64,000 bases of DNA from Rhizobium sp. Q54. GTDB taxonomy: Bacteria > Pseudomonadota > Alphaproteobacteria > Rhizobiales > Xanthobacteraceae. The DNA is taken from the NCBI GenBank assembly GCA_945861265.1, contig CAMAUC010000001.1, forward strand, positions 186,001-250,000, in the 5' to 3' direction. A program made the translations under genes and the position numbers. Below, in pieces: positions 19,331-28,393 of this stretch (within the stretch, counting starts at the first letter, position 1; each line of letters opens with the position of its first letter). The notes under the pieces were generated by a model. That model was not told where the DNA came from, ran no database searches, and saw nothing but the letters and a program-made list of their open reading frames with translations.

Positions 19331-20164
19331 TTACTCCAGAAGCATTCGGATTTCGCGCGCCAGCGCGACATGGCTCGGGCTGCCGAACGTCTCGGCGGCG
19401 ATGCGCGGCCTCGGGACGTCGACGACTAGATCTCGGACGATCCGGCCGGGGCGCGGCGACATGACGACGACACGGTCGCCAAGGAAGATCGCCTCGTCGA
19501 TCGAATGCGTGATCAGGACCACGGTCTTCTTGCTGGCGAGCCAGATGCGCTGCAGTTCGGCGTTCATTCGTTCTCTGGTTAGCGCGTCGAGCGCGCCGAA
19601 CGGCTCGTCCATCAGCAGCAATTTCGGGTCGCGGGCCAGCGCGCGGACGATGGCCGCGCGCTGCTGCATGCCGCCGGACAGCTCGTAGGGATATTTGTTC
19701 TCGAAACCCTTGAGTCCGGCGATCTCGAGCAGCTTGTGGATTTCGGCGATCTTGCCGGCGTCGCGCGAACTGCCGCCGACGCGCAGGGGCAGCATGACGT
19801 TCTGCAACACAGTGAACCACGGCAGCAGATTGGACTGCTGGAACACGACGCCAACTTCCGGCGACGGACCATTCAGAGCCTTGCCGGCAAGCGACGAGGT
19901 TCCGGCATCCGCGGTATCGAGTCCGGCGAGAAGCCGCAACAAGGTCGTTTTGCCGCAACCCGACGGCCCGACAAGGCAGACAAATTCGCCGTCGCGCACC
20001 GTCAGGTCGATATTGTCGAGCGCGAGCACGGAATCACCGGCGACGGTCGAATAAATCTTCACGACGCCTTCAACCACGATCAAGGGATCGCGCGCGCCGT
20101 GTTGCCTGGCCGCGGCGGCCACCGCCGGCGCGGCGAAACCTGGTGCTTCTGTCGCTAGACTCAT
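19331..20164 (-). CDS. NitT/TauT-type ABC transporter ATP-binding protein
   Basis: A 277-residue ATPase of the SsuB/TauB class: Walker A GPSGCGKT near residue 75, signature LSGGMQQRAAIVRAL, Walker B LLLMDEPFGALD and the switch in ITHSIDEA. AAGGAG lies 6 bp upstream of the ATG. The gene follows the IclR regulator by 9 bp, so regulator and transporter are probably one transcript. Confidence 0.93.
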   Translation of the reverse strand: MSLATEAPGFAAPAVAAAARQHGARDPLIVVEGVVKIYSTVAGDSVLALDNIDLTVRDGEFVCLVGPSGCGKTTLLRLLAGLDTADAGTSSLAGKALNGPSPEVGVVFQQSNLLPWFTVLQNVMLPLRVGGSSRDAGKIAEIHKLLEIAGLKGFENKYPYELSGGMQQRAAIVRALARDPKLLLMDEPFGALDALTRERMNAELQRIWLASKKTVVLITHSIDEAIFLGDRVVVMSPRPGRIVRDLVVDVPRPRIAAETFGSPSHVALAREIRMLLE

Positions 20165-20173
20165 CGTGTCTCC

Positions 20174-21031
20174 TTAAACCGCAGCTGAAATCGTTCCGCT
20201 TGCCTGCACCACCCGCGCAATTTCCTTGGCCGCCCGCCGCACCGCGATGAGGGCCTTGTCGCGAAACTCGTCGACCGAAACCTGCATCTGTGGCACCGCG
20301 ACGCTGACCGCGGCGAGCGGGTAATTGTCGATGTCGAGCACCGGCACCGCGAGCACGCGCAAGCCGCTGCCGAAATAGGAATCGCGCAGGGCGTAACCGT
20401 CCTGACGGATGCTTCGCAGGCTGCGCTCGATTTCATCACGCTGCATCGGCTTGTGCGGAAAGCCGCCGGGCCGCGGCTTGAGCGCGAGGACGCGCGCCAG
20501 TTCGCGCGGCGGCAGAAAGGCCAGCATGGCCTCGCCGATCGTGCTCCAGAAGGCGGGGATCGTCGTGCCGATGCGGATGTCGACGCCGATGCGCGTCAAA
20601 CCCGCGCGCACGCGCTCGATGTAAAGTATGTCGGCGCCATCGAGCACGCCGAGGCTGGCGGCCTCGTTCACCTCGCCGACCAACGAGCGCAGGATCGGCC
20701 GCGCGATTTCGCGCAAGTCGGCGCGGCCAATCGCATGCAAGCCGAGATCGGTGCATTTGAGCGTCAGGCGGAAGCGCTTGCTGTCCGGGATGCGGCTGAC
20801 ATAGCCGGCCATCACCAACGTATTGAGCATGCGGAAGGCTGTGCCGGGATCGAGCTTCGCCAGCGCGCCCACTTCGCTCAGCGTCAACTCGGCCCGCTCG
20901 GCGGTGAAGGCTTCAAGAACGCGCAGACCCTTGGCGAGCGAATTGACCAGATTGCGCGAGTCGTCGTCCGGCTCGGCCTTCGCAGCCACCAGCGCGCTTT
21001 TGTCCAACCTGGACTGTCTCTTCCCCGTCAT
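20174..21031 (-). CDS. IclR family transcriptional regulator
   Basis: A 285-residue IclR-type regulator. An N-terminal winged helix (about residues 30-90, LVNSLAKGLRVLEAFTAERAE onward) is followed by the GAF-like effector domain with GEAMLAFLPPRELARVLA and VLDIDNYPLAAVSVAVP. The start at 21031 (MTGKRQSR) is chosen over a long upstream extension with atypical composition. It heads the leftward operon IclR-ATPase-permease-SBP-propeller-DUF1445-hyuA-hyuB and probably controls it. The effector is unknown. Confidence 0.9.
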   Translation of the reverse strand: MTGKRQSRLDKSALVAAKAEPDDDSRNLVNSLAKGLRVLEAFTAERAELTLSEVGALAKLDPGTAFRMLNTLVMAGYVSRIPDSKRFRLTLKCTDLGLHAIGRADLREIARPILRSLVGEVNEAASLGVLDGADILYIERVRAGLTRIGVDIRIGTTIPAFWSTIGEAMLAFLPPRELARVLALKPRPGGFPHKPMQRDEIERSLRSIRQDGYALRDSYFGSGLRVLAVPVLDIDNYPLAAVSVAVPQMQVSVDEFRDKALIAVRRAAKEIARVVQASGTISAAV

Positions 21032-21245
21032 CGCTGTTCTTATGTTTCGGATTGCGAAACTTATTTGCAAGATCATTAAAGACGGATCGCATGGCGCAGT
21101 CAATCGTGACGCCCAACCTTTTAAAGATGCGGTCCGCGGCCGGCTCGCGATGCGAAGCTCATTTCCGGTGCGGCAAATGGACGGGTCGGACGGACGCCTG
21201 GCTGCAAAGACACAGGCTGACAACGAGAAGGCGCGTCGAACGCGC

Positions 21246-22472
21246 TCAGCGTGCGAGCCGCTCGATCAGGCCGAGCAGCACATTGGCGCCAGCCTCCAGA
21301 TCCTTCGGTACGGTATACTCGCGCACATTATGACTTAGCCCGCCGACGCTCGGCACGAAGATCATGCCGGACGGGCAGACGCGCGCCATCATCTGCGCGT
21401 CATGGCCGGCGCCGGACGGCAGACGCCGCGACGAAAGCCCGCGCGCCTGCGCCACCTCCTGCACCATCGAGACCATCGTCTCTGGAAAAATGACCGGCGC
21501 GAACCGCGCCAGACTGCGCGTCTTCACCGACACGCCTTCGCGCGCAGCCAGTTCGGCAACGAACGTCGCCAGCCGGGCCTCGGCATCTTGCAGCAGCGGC
21601 TCGTCGATATTGCGCAAATCGACGGTCATCGTCGCCCGTCCGGCGATGACGTTGACAAGCCCCGGCTGAAGCTCCAGGCGGCCGACGGTGCCGACCTGAT
21701 AGCCGCCGAATTCCCGGGCGATGCGACGCACGCACACGGCGATCTCGGCAGCGACATAAGCGGCGTCGTGGCGCAGCCGCATCGGTGTCGCGCCGGCGTG
21801 ACCGGACTGGCCTTCAATGGTCAATTCAGACCACGACAGGCCCTGCACGCCTTCAACGGCGCCGATGCTCAGGCCCTCGTCTTCGAGGATCGGGCCCTGT
21901 TCGATGTGCAATTCAAAATAAGCATGCGCCTTGATCGCGCCCGGCCGCGCGGCGCCGGCATAGCCAATGCGCCGCAATTCGTCGCCAACCGAAGCCCCAT
22001 CGATGCCTTTGATGGCATAGGCGTCGTCGAGCGACAGCGCGCCGACATGCACCAGGCTGCCGAGCGCGAAAGGCGCGAAGCGCGAGCCCTCCTCATTGGT
22101 GAAGGCCGCCAGCGCCACCGGCCGCCGCGTCGTCGCGCCGGCATCGTTGAGCGACTCCAGCGCTTCGAGCCCGGCCAGTACGCCATAGAGCCCGTCATAG
22201 CGACCGCCCGTGCCGACCGTGTCGATGTGCGAGCCGACCATCACCGGATCGAGCGACTCGGCGCCGGCGCGCAGGCCGAAGATATTGCCGATAGCATCGA
22301 CGCTGACGGCGAGCCCCAGTTCCTTCATCCACGTCACCAGCAGGTCGCGGCCCTGCCGGTCCTCGTCGGAAAGCGCGAGGCGGCAATTGCCGCCGCCCGG
22401 CAGCGCGCCGATCTCGTTGAACGTCTCGAGCCGGCGCAAAAGCCGCCCGCCATTGATGGATGTGTGCGTCAT
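21246..22472 (-). CDS. M20-family Zn-dependent amidohydrolase (N-carbamoyl-L-amino acid hydrolase/allantoate amidohydrolase type)
   Basis: A 408-residue dinuclear metal hydrolase. Metal ligands are visible as His82 in GSHIDTV, Asp93 in RYDGLYG and the Glu pair in FTNEEGSRF (about 125-133), with HIEQGPIL farther on; this pattern is typical of the hydantoinase/carbamoylase (HyuC/AllC) group. Such enzymes release CO2 and ammonia from N-carbamoyl amino acids, the product of hydantoin ring opening. It is the last gene of the leftward oligopeptide-importer operon, overlapping the OppD-like gene by one base. beta-Ureidopropionase activity is an alternative. Confidence 0.88.
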   Translation of the reverse strand: MTHTSINGGRLLRRLETFNEIGALPGGGNCRLALSDEDRQGRDLLVTWMKELGLAVSVDAIGNIFGLRAGAESLDPVMVGSHIDTVGTGGRYDGLYGVLAGLEALESLNDAGATTRRPVALAAFTNEEGSRFAPFALGSLVHVGALSLDDAYAIKGIDGASVGDELRRIGYAGAARPGAIKAHAYFELHIEQGPILEDEGLSIGAVEGVQGLSWSELTIEGQSGHAGATPMRLRHDAAYVAAEIAVCVRRIAREFGGYQVGTVGRLELQPGLVNVIAGRATMTVDLRNIDEPLLQDAEARLATFVAELAAREGVSVKTRSLARFAPVIFPETMVSMVQEVAQARGLSSRRLPSGAGHDAQMMARVCPSGMIFVPSVGGLSHNVREYTVPKDLEAGANVLLGLIERLAR

Positions 22473-23470
22473 CACGCCGATAGTGCCACGGACGCGGCGT
22501 CGACGCGAATGCAGGCGGCGGCGTGTCCGGGGCCGGTGACGACCAGCGGCGGCACGATCTGGCGGCAAGCCTCTATCGCGCGCGGGCAACGCGGGCTGAA
22601 CGAACAACCCGGCGGCAGGTTGGTCAGATCGGGCGGCGAGCCGGGAATGGTCACCAGCCGCGATCCCTTCGCCGCGCCATGTCCGGTACGCGACGCCAGC
22701 AGGCCGAGCGTATAGGGATGCGCGGCGTTGCGAATGACGTCGGCACAGGGCCCGGTCTCGACGATGCGGCCGCCGTACATCACGGCGATGCGGTCGGCGA
22801 CCTCGACGGCGACGCCGATGTCATGGGTGACGAAGATGACCGCAAGGCCGAGTTCGCGCTGCAATTCGCGCAACAGCAGCAGCACCTGAATCTGCACCGT
22901 GGCGTCGAGCGCCGTGGTCGGCTCGTCGGCAAGCAGCACCTTGGGCCGGCAGGCCAGCGCCAATGCGATCATCGCGCGTTGCCGCATGCCGCCGGACATT
23001 TCGTGGGGATAGTTGTCGAGCCGCCGGTCCGGCGAGGGAATGCGCACCCGCTCGAACAGGCCAAGCGCGCGCTTGCGCGCCTCGGCGCGGGAGATGCCCT
23101 CGTGCCGCATCACCGCTTCGGCGATCTGATCGCCGACGCGATAGACCGGGTCGAGCGCCAGACCGGGGTCCTGGAAAATCATCGAAACGATCTTGCCGCG
23201 GTAGCGCGCGAGGTCGCCCGCCGGCATCGCCAGGATATCGCGACCATCGACATTGACCGAGCCGCCGAAGCGCGCCGATTTCGGGTGCAGCCGCATCAGC
23301 GCGCGTAAGGTCACGCTCTTGCCGGAGCCGGATTCGCCGAGCAGCGCCAGGGTTTCGCCCGGCTTCAAAGTGAGATCGACGCCGGCGACCGCGCGCACGC
23401 TGGCGCCGCCTCCGGTCGCAAAATCGACGGTCAGTTGTTTCACATCGACGATTGGTCCGGCGCCGTTCAT
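22472..23470 (-). CDS. Oligopeptide/dipeptide ABC transporter ATP-binding protein, OppD/DppD-like
   Basis: A 332-residue ATPase: Walker A GESGSGKS, signature MSGGMRQRAMIALAL, Walker B LLADEPTTALD, and the C-terminal oligopeptide/dipeptide extension with the Cys-containing PGCSFSPRCPRAIEAC block. It starts at 23470 in a 4-base overlap with the OppF-like gene. It pairs with OppF as the ATPase heterodimer of the importer encoded upstream. Confidence 0.93.
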   Translation of the reverse strand: MNGAGPIVDVKQLTVDFATGGGASVRAVAGVDLTLKPGETLALLGESGSGKSVTLRALMRLHPKSARFGGSVNVDGRDILAMPAGDLARYRGKIVSMIFQDPGLALDPVYRVGDQIAEAVMRHEGISRAEARKRALGLFERVRIPSPDRRLDNYPHEMSGGMRQRAMIALALACRPKVLLADEPTTALDATVQIQVLLLLRELQRELGLAVIFVTHDIGVAVEVADRIAVMYGGRIVETGPCADVIRNAAHPYTLGLLASRTGHGAAKGSRLVTIPGSPPDLTNLPPGCSFSPRCPRAIEACRQIVPPLVVTGPGHAAACIRVDAASVALSA

Positions 23471-24537
23471 GCCGCCACCTTCGCTTGCGTCGCCAGCGGA
23501 TGGCCGGACGCCGGGTTGGCGATGTGACAGGCGGCGAGATGCATGTCCCCGACGCCGTACAACAACGGCTCGTCGACCTTGCAGACATCGGCGGCGTATT
23601 TGCACCGCGTGTGGAAGCGGCAGCCCGGCGGCGGATTGATTGGGTTCGGCGGATCGCCGGTGATCGGCGCTTCCTGCGTGCGGTTGTCCGGGTCCATCGA
23701 CGGCATCGAGGCGAGCAACGCCTCGGTATAAGGATGGCCAGGCTTGGAAAATACCGCGTCGGCCGGACCGACCTCGGCGACCTTGCCGAGATACATGACC
23801 ATCACCCGGTCGGACATGAAGCGCACGACATTGAGGTCGTGCGAGATGAAGATGTAGGTCAGGCCGAATTCGGCCTTCAGGTCGAGCAGAAGATTCAGGA
23901 CCTGCGCCTCGACCGATTTGTCGAGCGCCGAGACCGCCTCGTCGAGGATCAACAGGCGCGGATTGAGCGCCAGGCCGCGCGCGATGTTGACGCGCTGGCG
24001 CTGGCCGCCGGAGATTTCGTGCGGATAGCGTCCGGCAAAACGACCCGGTTCCAGGCCAACGCGGTGCAGCAGGTCATGCGCCAAAGTGATCGACTGCGCG
24101 CGCGACGCGCCGTGCACGCGCGGCCCGAAGGCGACCGTGTCCTCGACCGTCAGGCGCGGGTTGAGCGAGGCGTAGCTGTCCTGGAAGATCATCTGTACTT
24201 GCTTGCGAAAGCTGCGGATGTCGAGTTCGGCAGAGCCGACCGCCTCGCCGTCGAACAGCAACTCCCCGGCGTCCGGCTTGATGATCTGCATGATCAATCG
24301 CGCCACGGTCGATTTGCCGCAACCGCTCTCGCCGACGATGCCGAGCGTCTCGCCCTTGGCGACGTCGAAGGAGACGCCATCGACCGCGCGCACCACGGCG
24401 CCGGCCTTGCTCAAAAAGCCGCCGCGCTTGCCGAAATGCTTGATCAGTCCGCTGACGGCGAGCAGCGGCGTCGCCGGGCCGCCGCGATCCTCGCCGAGCT
24501 CGGGCACATGCGCGGGAAGGCCGATCACCCCGGTCAT
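23467..24537 (-). CDS. Oligopeptide/dipeptide ABC transporter ATP-binding protein, OppF/DppF-like
   Basis: A 356-residue ATPase with Walker A GESGCGKS, signature ISGGQRQRVNIARGL, Walker B LLILDEAVSALD and the C-terminal PGCRFHTRCKYAADVC block. Walker B is followed by DEAVS rather than the common DEPTS, a frequent variant. The ATG at 24537 overlaps the permease stop (ATGA). A longer in-frame reading through the permease gene is not real. Confidence 0.93.
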   Translation of the reverse strand: MTGVIGLPAHVPELGEDRGGPATPLLAVSGLIKHFGKRGGFLSKAGAVVRAVDGVSFDVAKGETLGIVGESGCGKSTVARLIMQIIKPDAGELLFDGEAVGSAELDIRSFRKQVQMIFQDSYASLNPRLTVEDTVAFGPRVHGASRAQSITLAHDLLHRVGLEPGRFAGRYPHEISGGQRQRVNIARGLALNPRLLILDEAVSALDKSVEAQVLNLLLDLKAEFGLTYIFISHDLNVVRFMSDRVMVMYLGKVAEVGPADAVFSKPGHPYTEALLASMPSMDPDNRTQEAPITGDPPNPINPPPGCRFHTRCKYAADVCKVDEPLLYGVGDMHLAACHIANPASGHPLATQAKVAA

Positions 24538-25421
24538 TGCTTGACCTCCATGGCGGAGCGCAGGCCATCGGAAAACAGATTGAATGAGATCGACACCATG
24601 AAGATCATCAAGCCCGGCAAGGCCGCGACCAGCGGCTGGCTGTAGATCGCTGTGCGCAAAGTGTTGAGCATCAGGCCCCATTCGGCTTCCGGCGGCTTCA
24701 CGCCGAGGCCGAGGAACGACAGGCCGGCGGCGAGGATCATCGACACGCTGATGAGACTGGTCGAAAAAACGAAAATCGGGCCGAGCACATTGCCCAGCAC
24801 GTGCATGCGCACGATGGTGAAGGCCCCCGCTCCCGACACCCTTGCCGCCTCGACATAGTCCCGCGTGCGGATCTGCGTCGTCACCGCTTCGGCGACGCGC
24901 GCGATCTGCGGCACGAAAACGATCGTCAGCGACACGATCGAATTGAGGATGCCGGCCCCGAGCGCGCCCGACAGCGCAATGGCCAGCAGCACCGAGGGAA
25001 ATGCGAAGAACACGTCGATGATGCGCATCAGCAGCGTGTTGATCCAGCCGCCGACATAGCCGGCGAAAATGCCGATGCTGGAGCCGACGACAAAGGCGCA
25101 CAAGACCGGCAGCACGCCCATGAAGATCGACAGCCGGCCGCCATAGATCAGGCGGGTCAGCATATCGCGGCCGAGTTCGTCGCCGCCGAGCGGATAGCCG
25201 GGAAAACCGATCGGCTTCAGCCGGCGCAGCATCGATCCTTTGAACGGATCGGCGGGGGCGATGTAGGGCGCGAAGATCGCCGCCAGCACGATGACGAGGA
25301 TGACCGCCAGCGCTGTCATCGCCACTTTGTCCTTGATCAGCCGCGACCAGACGCTGGCCCAATAGCCCTTGCCGGCCTGGGCCAGCACGACAACGGGAGG
25401 CGAGTCGGCGATCGCGGACAT
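24534..25421 (-). CDS. Oligopeptide/dipeptide ABC transporter permease, OppC/DppC-like
   Basis: A 295-residue inner-membrane protein. An N-terminal membrane segment (about residues 33-53) leads into FAPYIAPADPF and the characteristic GFPGYPLGGDELGRDMLTRLIYGGR block. Five further segments follow, with an EAA-type loop near RTRDYVEAARVSGAGAFTI. It partners the OppB-like permease encoded 4 bp upstream. Confidence 0.93.
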   Translation of the reverse strand: MSAIADSPPVVVLAQAGKGYWASVWSRLIKDKVAMTALAVILVIVLAAIFAPYIAPADPFKGSMLRRLKPIGFPGYPLGGDELGRDMLTRLIYGGRLSIFMGVLPVLCAFVVGSSIGIFAGYVGGWINTLLMRIIDVFFAFPSVLLAIALSGALGAGILNSIVSLTIVFVPQIARVAEAVTTQIRTRDYVEAARVSGAGAFTIVRMHVLGNVLGPIFVFSTSLISVSMILAAGLSFLGLGVKPPEAEWGLMLNTLRTAIYSQPLVAALPGLMIFMVSISFNLFSDGLRSAMEVKQ

Positions 25422-25425
25422 GGCG

Positions 25426-26379
25426 CTAGCCCCGCTGGATGCGCGGATCGAGCGCGGTTTGCAAAACGTCGACGATCAGGTTCAGCACGACGAAAAACAT
25501 GGCCAGCACCAGAATCGTGCCTTGCAGCAGCGGCAGGTCGCGCTGGAAAATCGCGGCGTTCAAAAGGAAGCCGGTGCCGGGCCAGGAGAACACAGTCTCG
25601 ATCAGGATCGATCCGCCGAGCAGATAGCCGAGTTGCAGGCCCATCACCGCGAGCGCCGTCGGCGCCGCGTTGCGCACGACGTGCTTGAATACGCCCCACT
25701 CGCTCAATCCCTTGGCGCGCAGCGCCTGGACGAATTCCTGCGCGAGAATATCGGCAACCAAAGCCCGCACGGTCCGCGCGATGATACCCATTGGAATGAC
25801 CGACATCGTGATCGCCGGCAGAATGATATAGCGCAAATGCTCGGCGTCGGGCCGCCAGTGGTCGGAACCGCCAGGGCCGGCGCCGGTCGCCGGCAGCCAA
25901 TTCAACTGCACCGAAAAGACGATGACCAGCACCATGCCGAGCCAGTAATGCGGCACGCTGACGCCGAACACCGACAGCGCGGAAGCGGCCTTGTCGAGCG
26001 GCGAGTTGCGGAAGTAACCGGCGACGAAGCCGAACAGCGAGCCGAAGGTGAAACCGATGAGCGTCGCAACGGCGGCGAGGATCAGCGAATTGACCACCGC
26101 GCGGCTGACTTCCGACAGCACGGGGCGGCCGCTGGCGATGGAGTTGCCAAGATCGGCGTGCAGAACCTTCCACAGCCACAGACCGTATTGCACGATCAGC
26201 GGCCGGTCGAAGCCGTAGATCGCGCGCATCTGCGCCTGCTGTTCGGCGGTGGCGTCGATCGGCAGCACCGAGGTCAGCGGATCGCCGGGCGCCAGATGCA
26301 CCAGGAGGAAGCAGACGACGCTGACGCCGAGCGCGACCGGCGTGACGTAGATGATGCGTTTGACGATGTAGCCCAGCAT
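25426..26379 (-). CDS. Oligopeptide/dipeptide ABC transporter permease, OppB/DppB-like
   Basis: A 317-residue membrane protein. LGYIVKRIIYVTPVALGVSV forms the first membrane helix, followed by LVHLAPGDPLTSVLP, which is the OppB/DppB hallmark. The C-terminal EAA-type loop includes DILAQEFVQALRAKGLSE. A 69-bp gap containing a strong hairpin separates it from the upstream SBP gene. Confidence 0.93.
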   Translation of the reverse strand: MLGYIVKRIIYVTPVALGVSVVCFLLVHLAPGDPLTSVLPIDATAEQQAQMRAIYGFDRPLIVQYGLWLWKVLHADLGNSIASGRPVLSEVSRAVVNSLILAAVATLIGFTFGSLFGFVAGYFRNSPLDKAASALSVFGVSVPHYWLGMVLVIVFSVQLNWLPATGAGPGGSDHWRPDAEHLRYIILPAITMSVIPMGIIARTVRALVADILAQEFVQALRAKGLSEWGVFKHVVRNAAPTALAVMGLQLGYLLGGSILIETVFSWPGTGFLLNAAIFQRDLPLLQGTILVLAMFFVVLNLIVDVLQTALDPRIQRG

Positions 26380-26411
26380 GCGGCTAGTCCTTCGGCATCA
26401 ACTGGAGAGGG

Positions 26412-26431
26412 GCCGGCGGCGAACCGCCGGC
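26412..26431. terminator. Hairpin between SBP and permease genes
   Basis: Perfect 8-bp arms GCCGGCGG (26412-26419) and CCGCCGGC (26424-26431) enclose the tetraloop CGAA. It lies just past the SBP stop in the leftward operon and lacks a clear U-tract. It is more likely an attenuator or 3'-end stabiliser than a full terminator. Confidence 0.55.
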
Positions 26432-26448
26432 TCCCGTGTTTCCGCGGT

Positions 26449-28059
26449 CTACTTCGCCATCGTGATCGGCGAGAAGTCCTGGAACCAGTTCTTGGCCTGC
26501 ACGAAGCCCTGCACCTTCGGGCTGAGCGCGCGCGCGTTGACATCATGCGTGACCATCAGGAACAGCGCGTCGTCGACATACTTCTCGTGCACCTTCTGGA
26601 GAACGGCGAGCTGCTCCTTCGGATCGAAGGTGTTGCGCACCGCGTCCAGCAGCTTGTCCATTTCGGGATCGCAATAGTGGCCCCAGTTGGTGCCCGTCGG
26701 CGCTTTCAAATTGCACTGGAGATGGCGGATGAAGCCGGTGAACGGGTCCTGGATGAAGTAGGAGAAGTTGATGCTCGAGGCGCCCTTGGCGTTCGGATCG
26801 AGCGCGCCGGCGCGCCAGAGATTGATCACCTGGTTCCATTCGACGACTTCGAACTCGACCTTGATGCCGACCTCGGCGAGGTTCTGCTGGATCAGTTCGT
26901 TCATCGGCAGCGGCTGCATCTGTCCCGAGCCCGACGGCGAGATGATCGCCTTCACCGTCAGCGGCTTGTCCTTGCTGTAGCCGGCTTCGGCGAGCAGCTT
27001 CTTGGCCTCGGCGATGTCGGTCTTCACCTTGAACTTCGGATTGCCGAACCACTGGTGACCCGGCGGCATGAAGCCTTCGGCCGGGATCATCAAGCCGGCG
27101 AGCAGTTCCTTCATGCCTTCGCGGTCGATGGCCAGATTGGCGGCCTTGCGCACGCGGATGTCGTTCCAGGGCGAGCCCGGCGCGCGCGACAGATGCCACG
27201 TCCAGTTATGCGGATAGGCATTGATGATGATCGGAAAACCCGCGGCCTTCAGCGAGGCGACCGCGTCCGGCGCCGGCGCTTCGATCCAGTCCACCTGCCC
27301 CGAGCGCAACGCGGCGACGCGCGCATTGGCTTCCGGCAGCGGCAACAGTACCAGCTTGTCGAGCTTCGGGACGCGCGCCTTGTCCCAGTAATCCTTGAAC
27401 GGCACCATCTCGGCGCGTTCGCGCGGCACGAATAGCGTAAGCTTCCACGGTCCGGTGCCGGATGGCGTCTTGGCGAATTCGTCCCAGTTCTTACCGACCT
27501 TTTCAAACTGCGCCGGCGACGACATCATGATCCAGGCAAGCTGGTACGGCAAAGTCGCGTCCGGCGACTTGGTCACGATTTCGACGGTGTATTTGTCGAT
27601 CGTCTTGTAGGTGGCGACCGCGGGGATGCGCGATTTGCCCTGCGCCGACTGGCGCTTGTCGAATTGCGGCGCGTCTATCTTAAGCAGCTTGTCGAAATTC
27701 CAGACGACCGCGTCGGCGTCGAATTCCGAACCGTCGTGGAATTTCACGCCTTGGCGCAGCTTGAACACCCAGCGCGTCTTGGTCGCATCGGCGGGATCGA
27801 CGCCGTAGCTTTCGGCAAGGCCGGGCACCAGATCGGACGGCTTGGTCGCGCTCGACAGGTCCCAGTTGATGAGGCCGTCATAGACCGTATAGCCCATGAA
27901 GCGCATGCCTTCGCCGCCCTGGTCGGTCTGGCCGGTGGTGAGCGGAATGTCAGACGCGGTCATACCGATGCGCAAAGTCCCTTGCGCGAAAACGGTCGAC
28001 GACACGGCAAGTAGCAAGCCGACGCCGAGAACGGTGGATTTTTTCAAGAAACTCGACAT
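26449..28059 (-). CDS. ABC transporter substrate-binding protein, family 5 (oligopeptide/dipeptide type)
   Basis: A 536-residue periplasmic binding protein (SBP_bac_5). The signal peptide covers about residues 1-25 (cleavage after VFA), and the mature protein begins QGTLRIGMTASDIPLT. The family core ADAVVWNFDKLLKID and CDPEMDKLLDAVRNTFD are visible. It is the first gene of the operon SBP-oppB-oppC-oppF-oppD-M20 hydrolase. Its partnership with a carbamoylase suggests that it binds a small peptide-like or N-carbamoyl compound, which is inference. Confidence 0.92.
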   Translation of the reverse strand: MSSFLKKSTVLGVGLLLAVSSTVFAQGTLRIGMTASDIPLTTGQTDQGGEGMRFMGYTVYDGLINWDLSSATKPSDLVPGLAESYGVDPADATKTRWVFKLRQGVKFHDGSEFDADAVVWNFDKLLKIDAPQFDKRQSAQGKSRIPAVATYKTIDKYTVEIVTKSPDATLPYQLAWIMMSSPAQFEKVGKNWDEFAKTPSGTGPWKLTLFVPRERAEMVPFKDYWDKARVPKLDKLVLLPLPEANARVAALRSGQVDWIEAPAPDAVASLKAAGFPIIINAYPHNWTWHLSRAPGSPWNDIRVRKAANLAIDREGMKELLAGLMIPAEGFMPPGHQWFGNPKFKVKTDIAEAKKLLAEAGYSKDKPLTVKAIISPSGSGQMQPLPMNELIQQNLAEVGIKVEFEVVEWNQVINLWRAGALDPNAKGASSINFSYFIQDPFTGFIRHLQCNLKAPTGTNWGHYCDPEMDKLLDAVRNTFDPKEQLAVLQKVHEKYVDDALFLMVTHDVNARALSPKVQGFVQAKNWFQDFSPITMAK

Positions 28060-28393
28060 TTGCGGTCACCCCAAGGTTTCGTTGCCTTGAATTCAGCAAT
28101 TGCCGTGCCAAAAAATAACTGCGCTAAATCAACGATATAAACGAGCCCCGGGAACTGGTTTTGTTTGCGTGCCTATGATTTAGGCGGACCCAGATGCACA
28201 TTTTTCAATGGGCCAGCCGTAGCCTAAAGGAGCCAGCCGTGGCGCAGCGGCTGCCAAGCCGACGAAGAATGCGCCGGCATCGCGCAGAAATCCCCGCCAC
28301 CGACGCGCTGCCGGCGAACTCGACAATGTCTTCACGCCCGTTAAAACTCGCGCGCACCGTCCGCGCCCACCGCGGTAAACCGGGATCCAGTTC
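28060..28393. other. 334-bp intergenic region between divergent genes
   Basis: This lies between the divergent SBP and racemase-like genes and should hold both promoters. The left half is AT-rich for this window. A 9-bp direct repeat GCCAGCCGT occurs twice around 28208-28245. No convincing gene, RNA or clear promoter pair could be read; short open frames here lack a ribosome site. Confidence 0.4.

Noticed and set aside
23467-25362. 631-codon reading of the OppF gene extending upstream
   Set aside because: The first 275 codons are an out-of-frame reading of the OppC permease; the true start at 24537 gives the usual 4-base overlap.
25369-27435. 688-codon plus-strand frame opposite OppB and the family 5 SBP
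   Set aside because: Same antisense pattern; the opposite strand carries clear transporter signatures.
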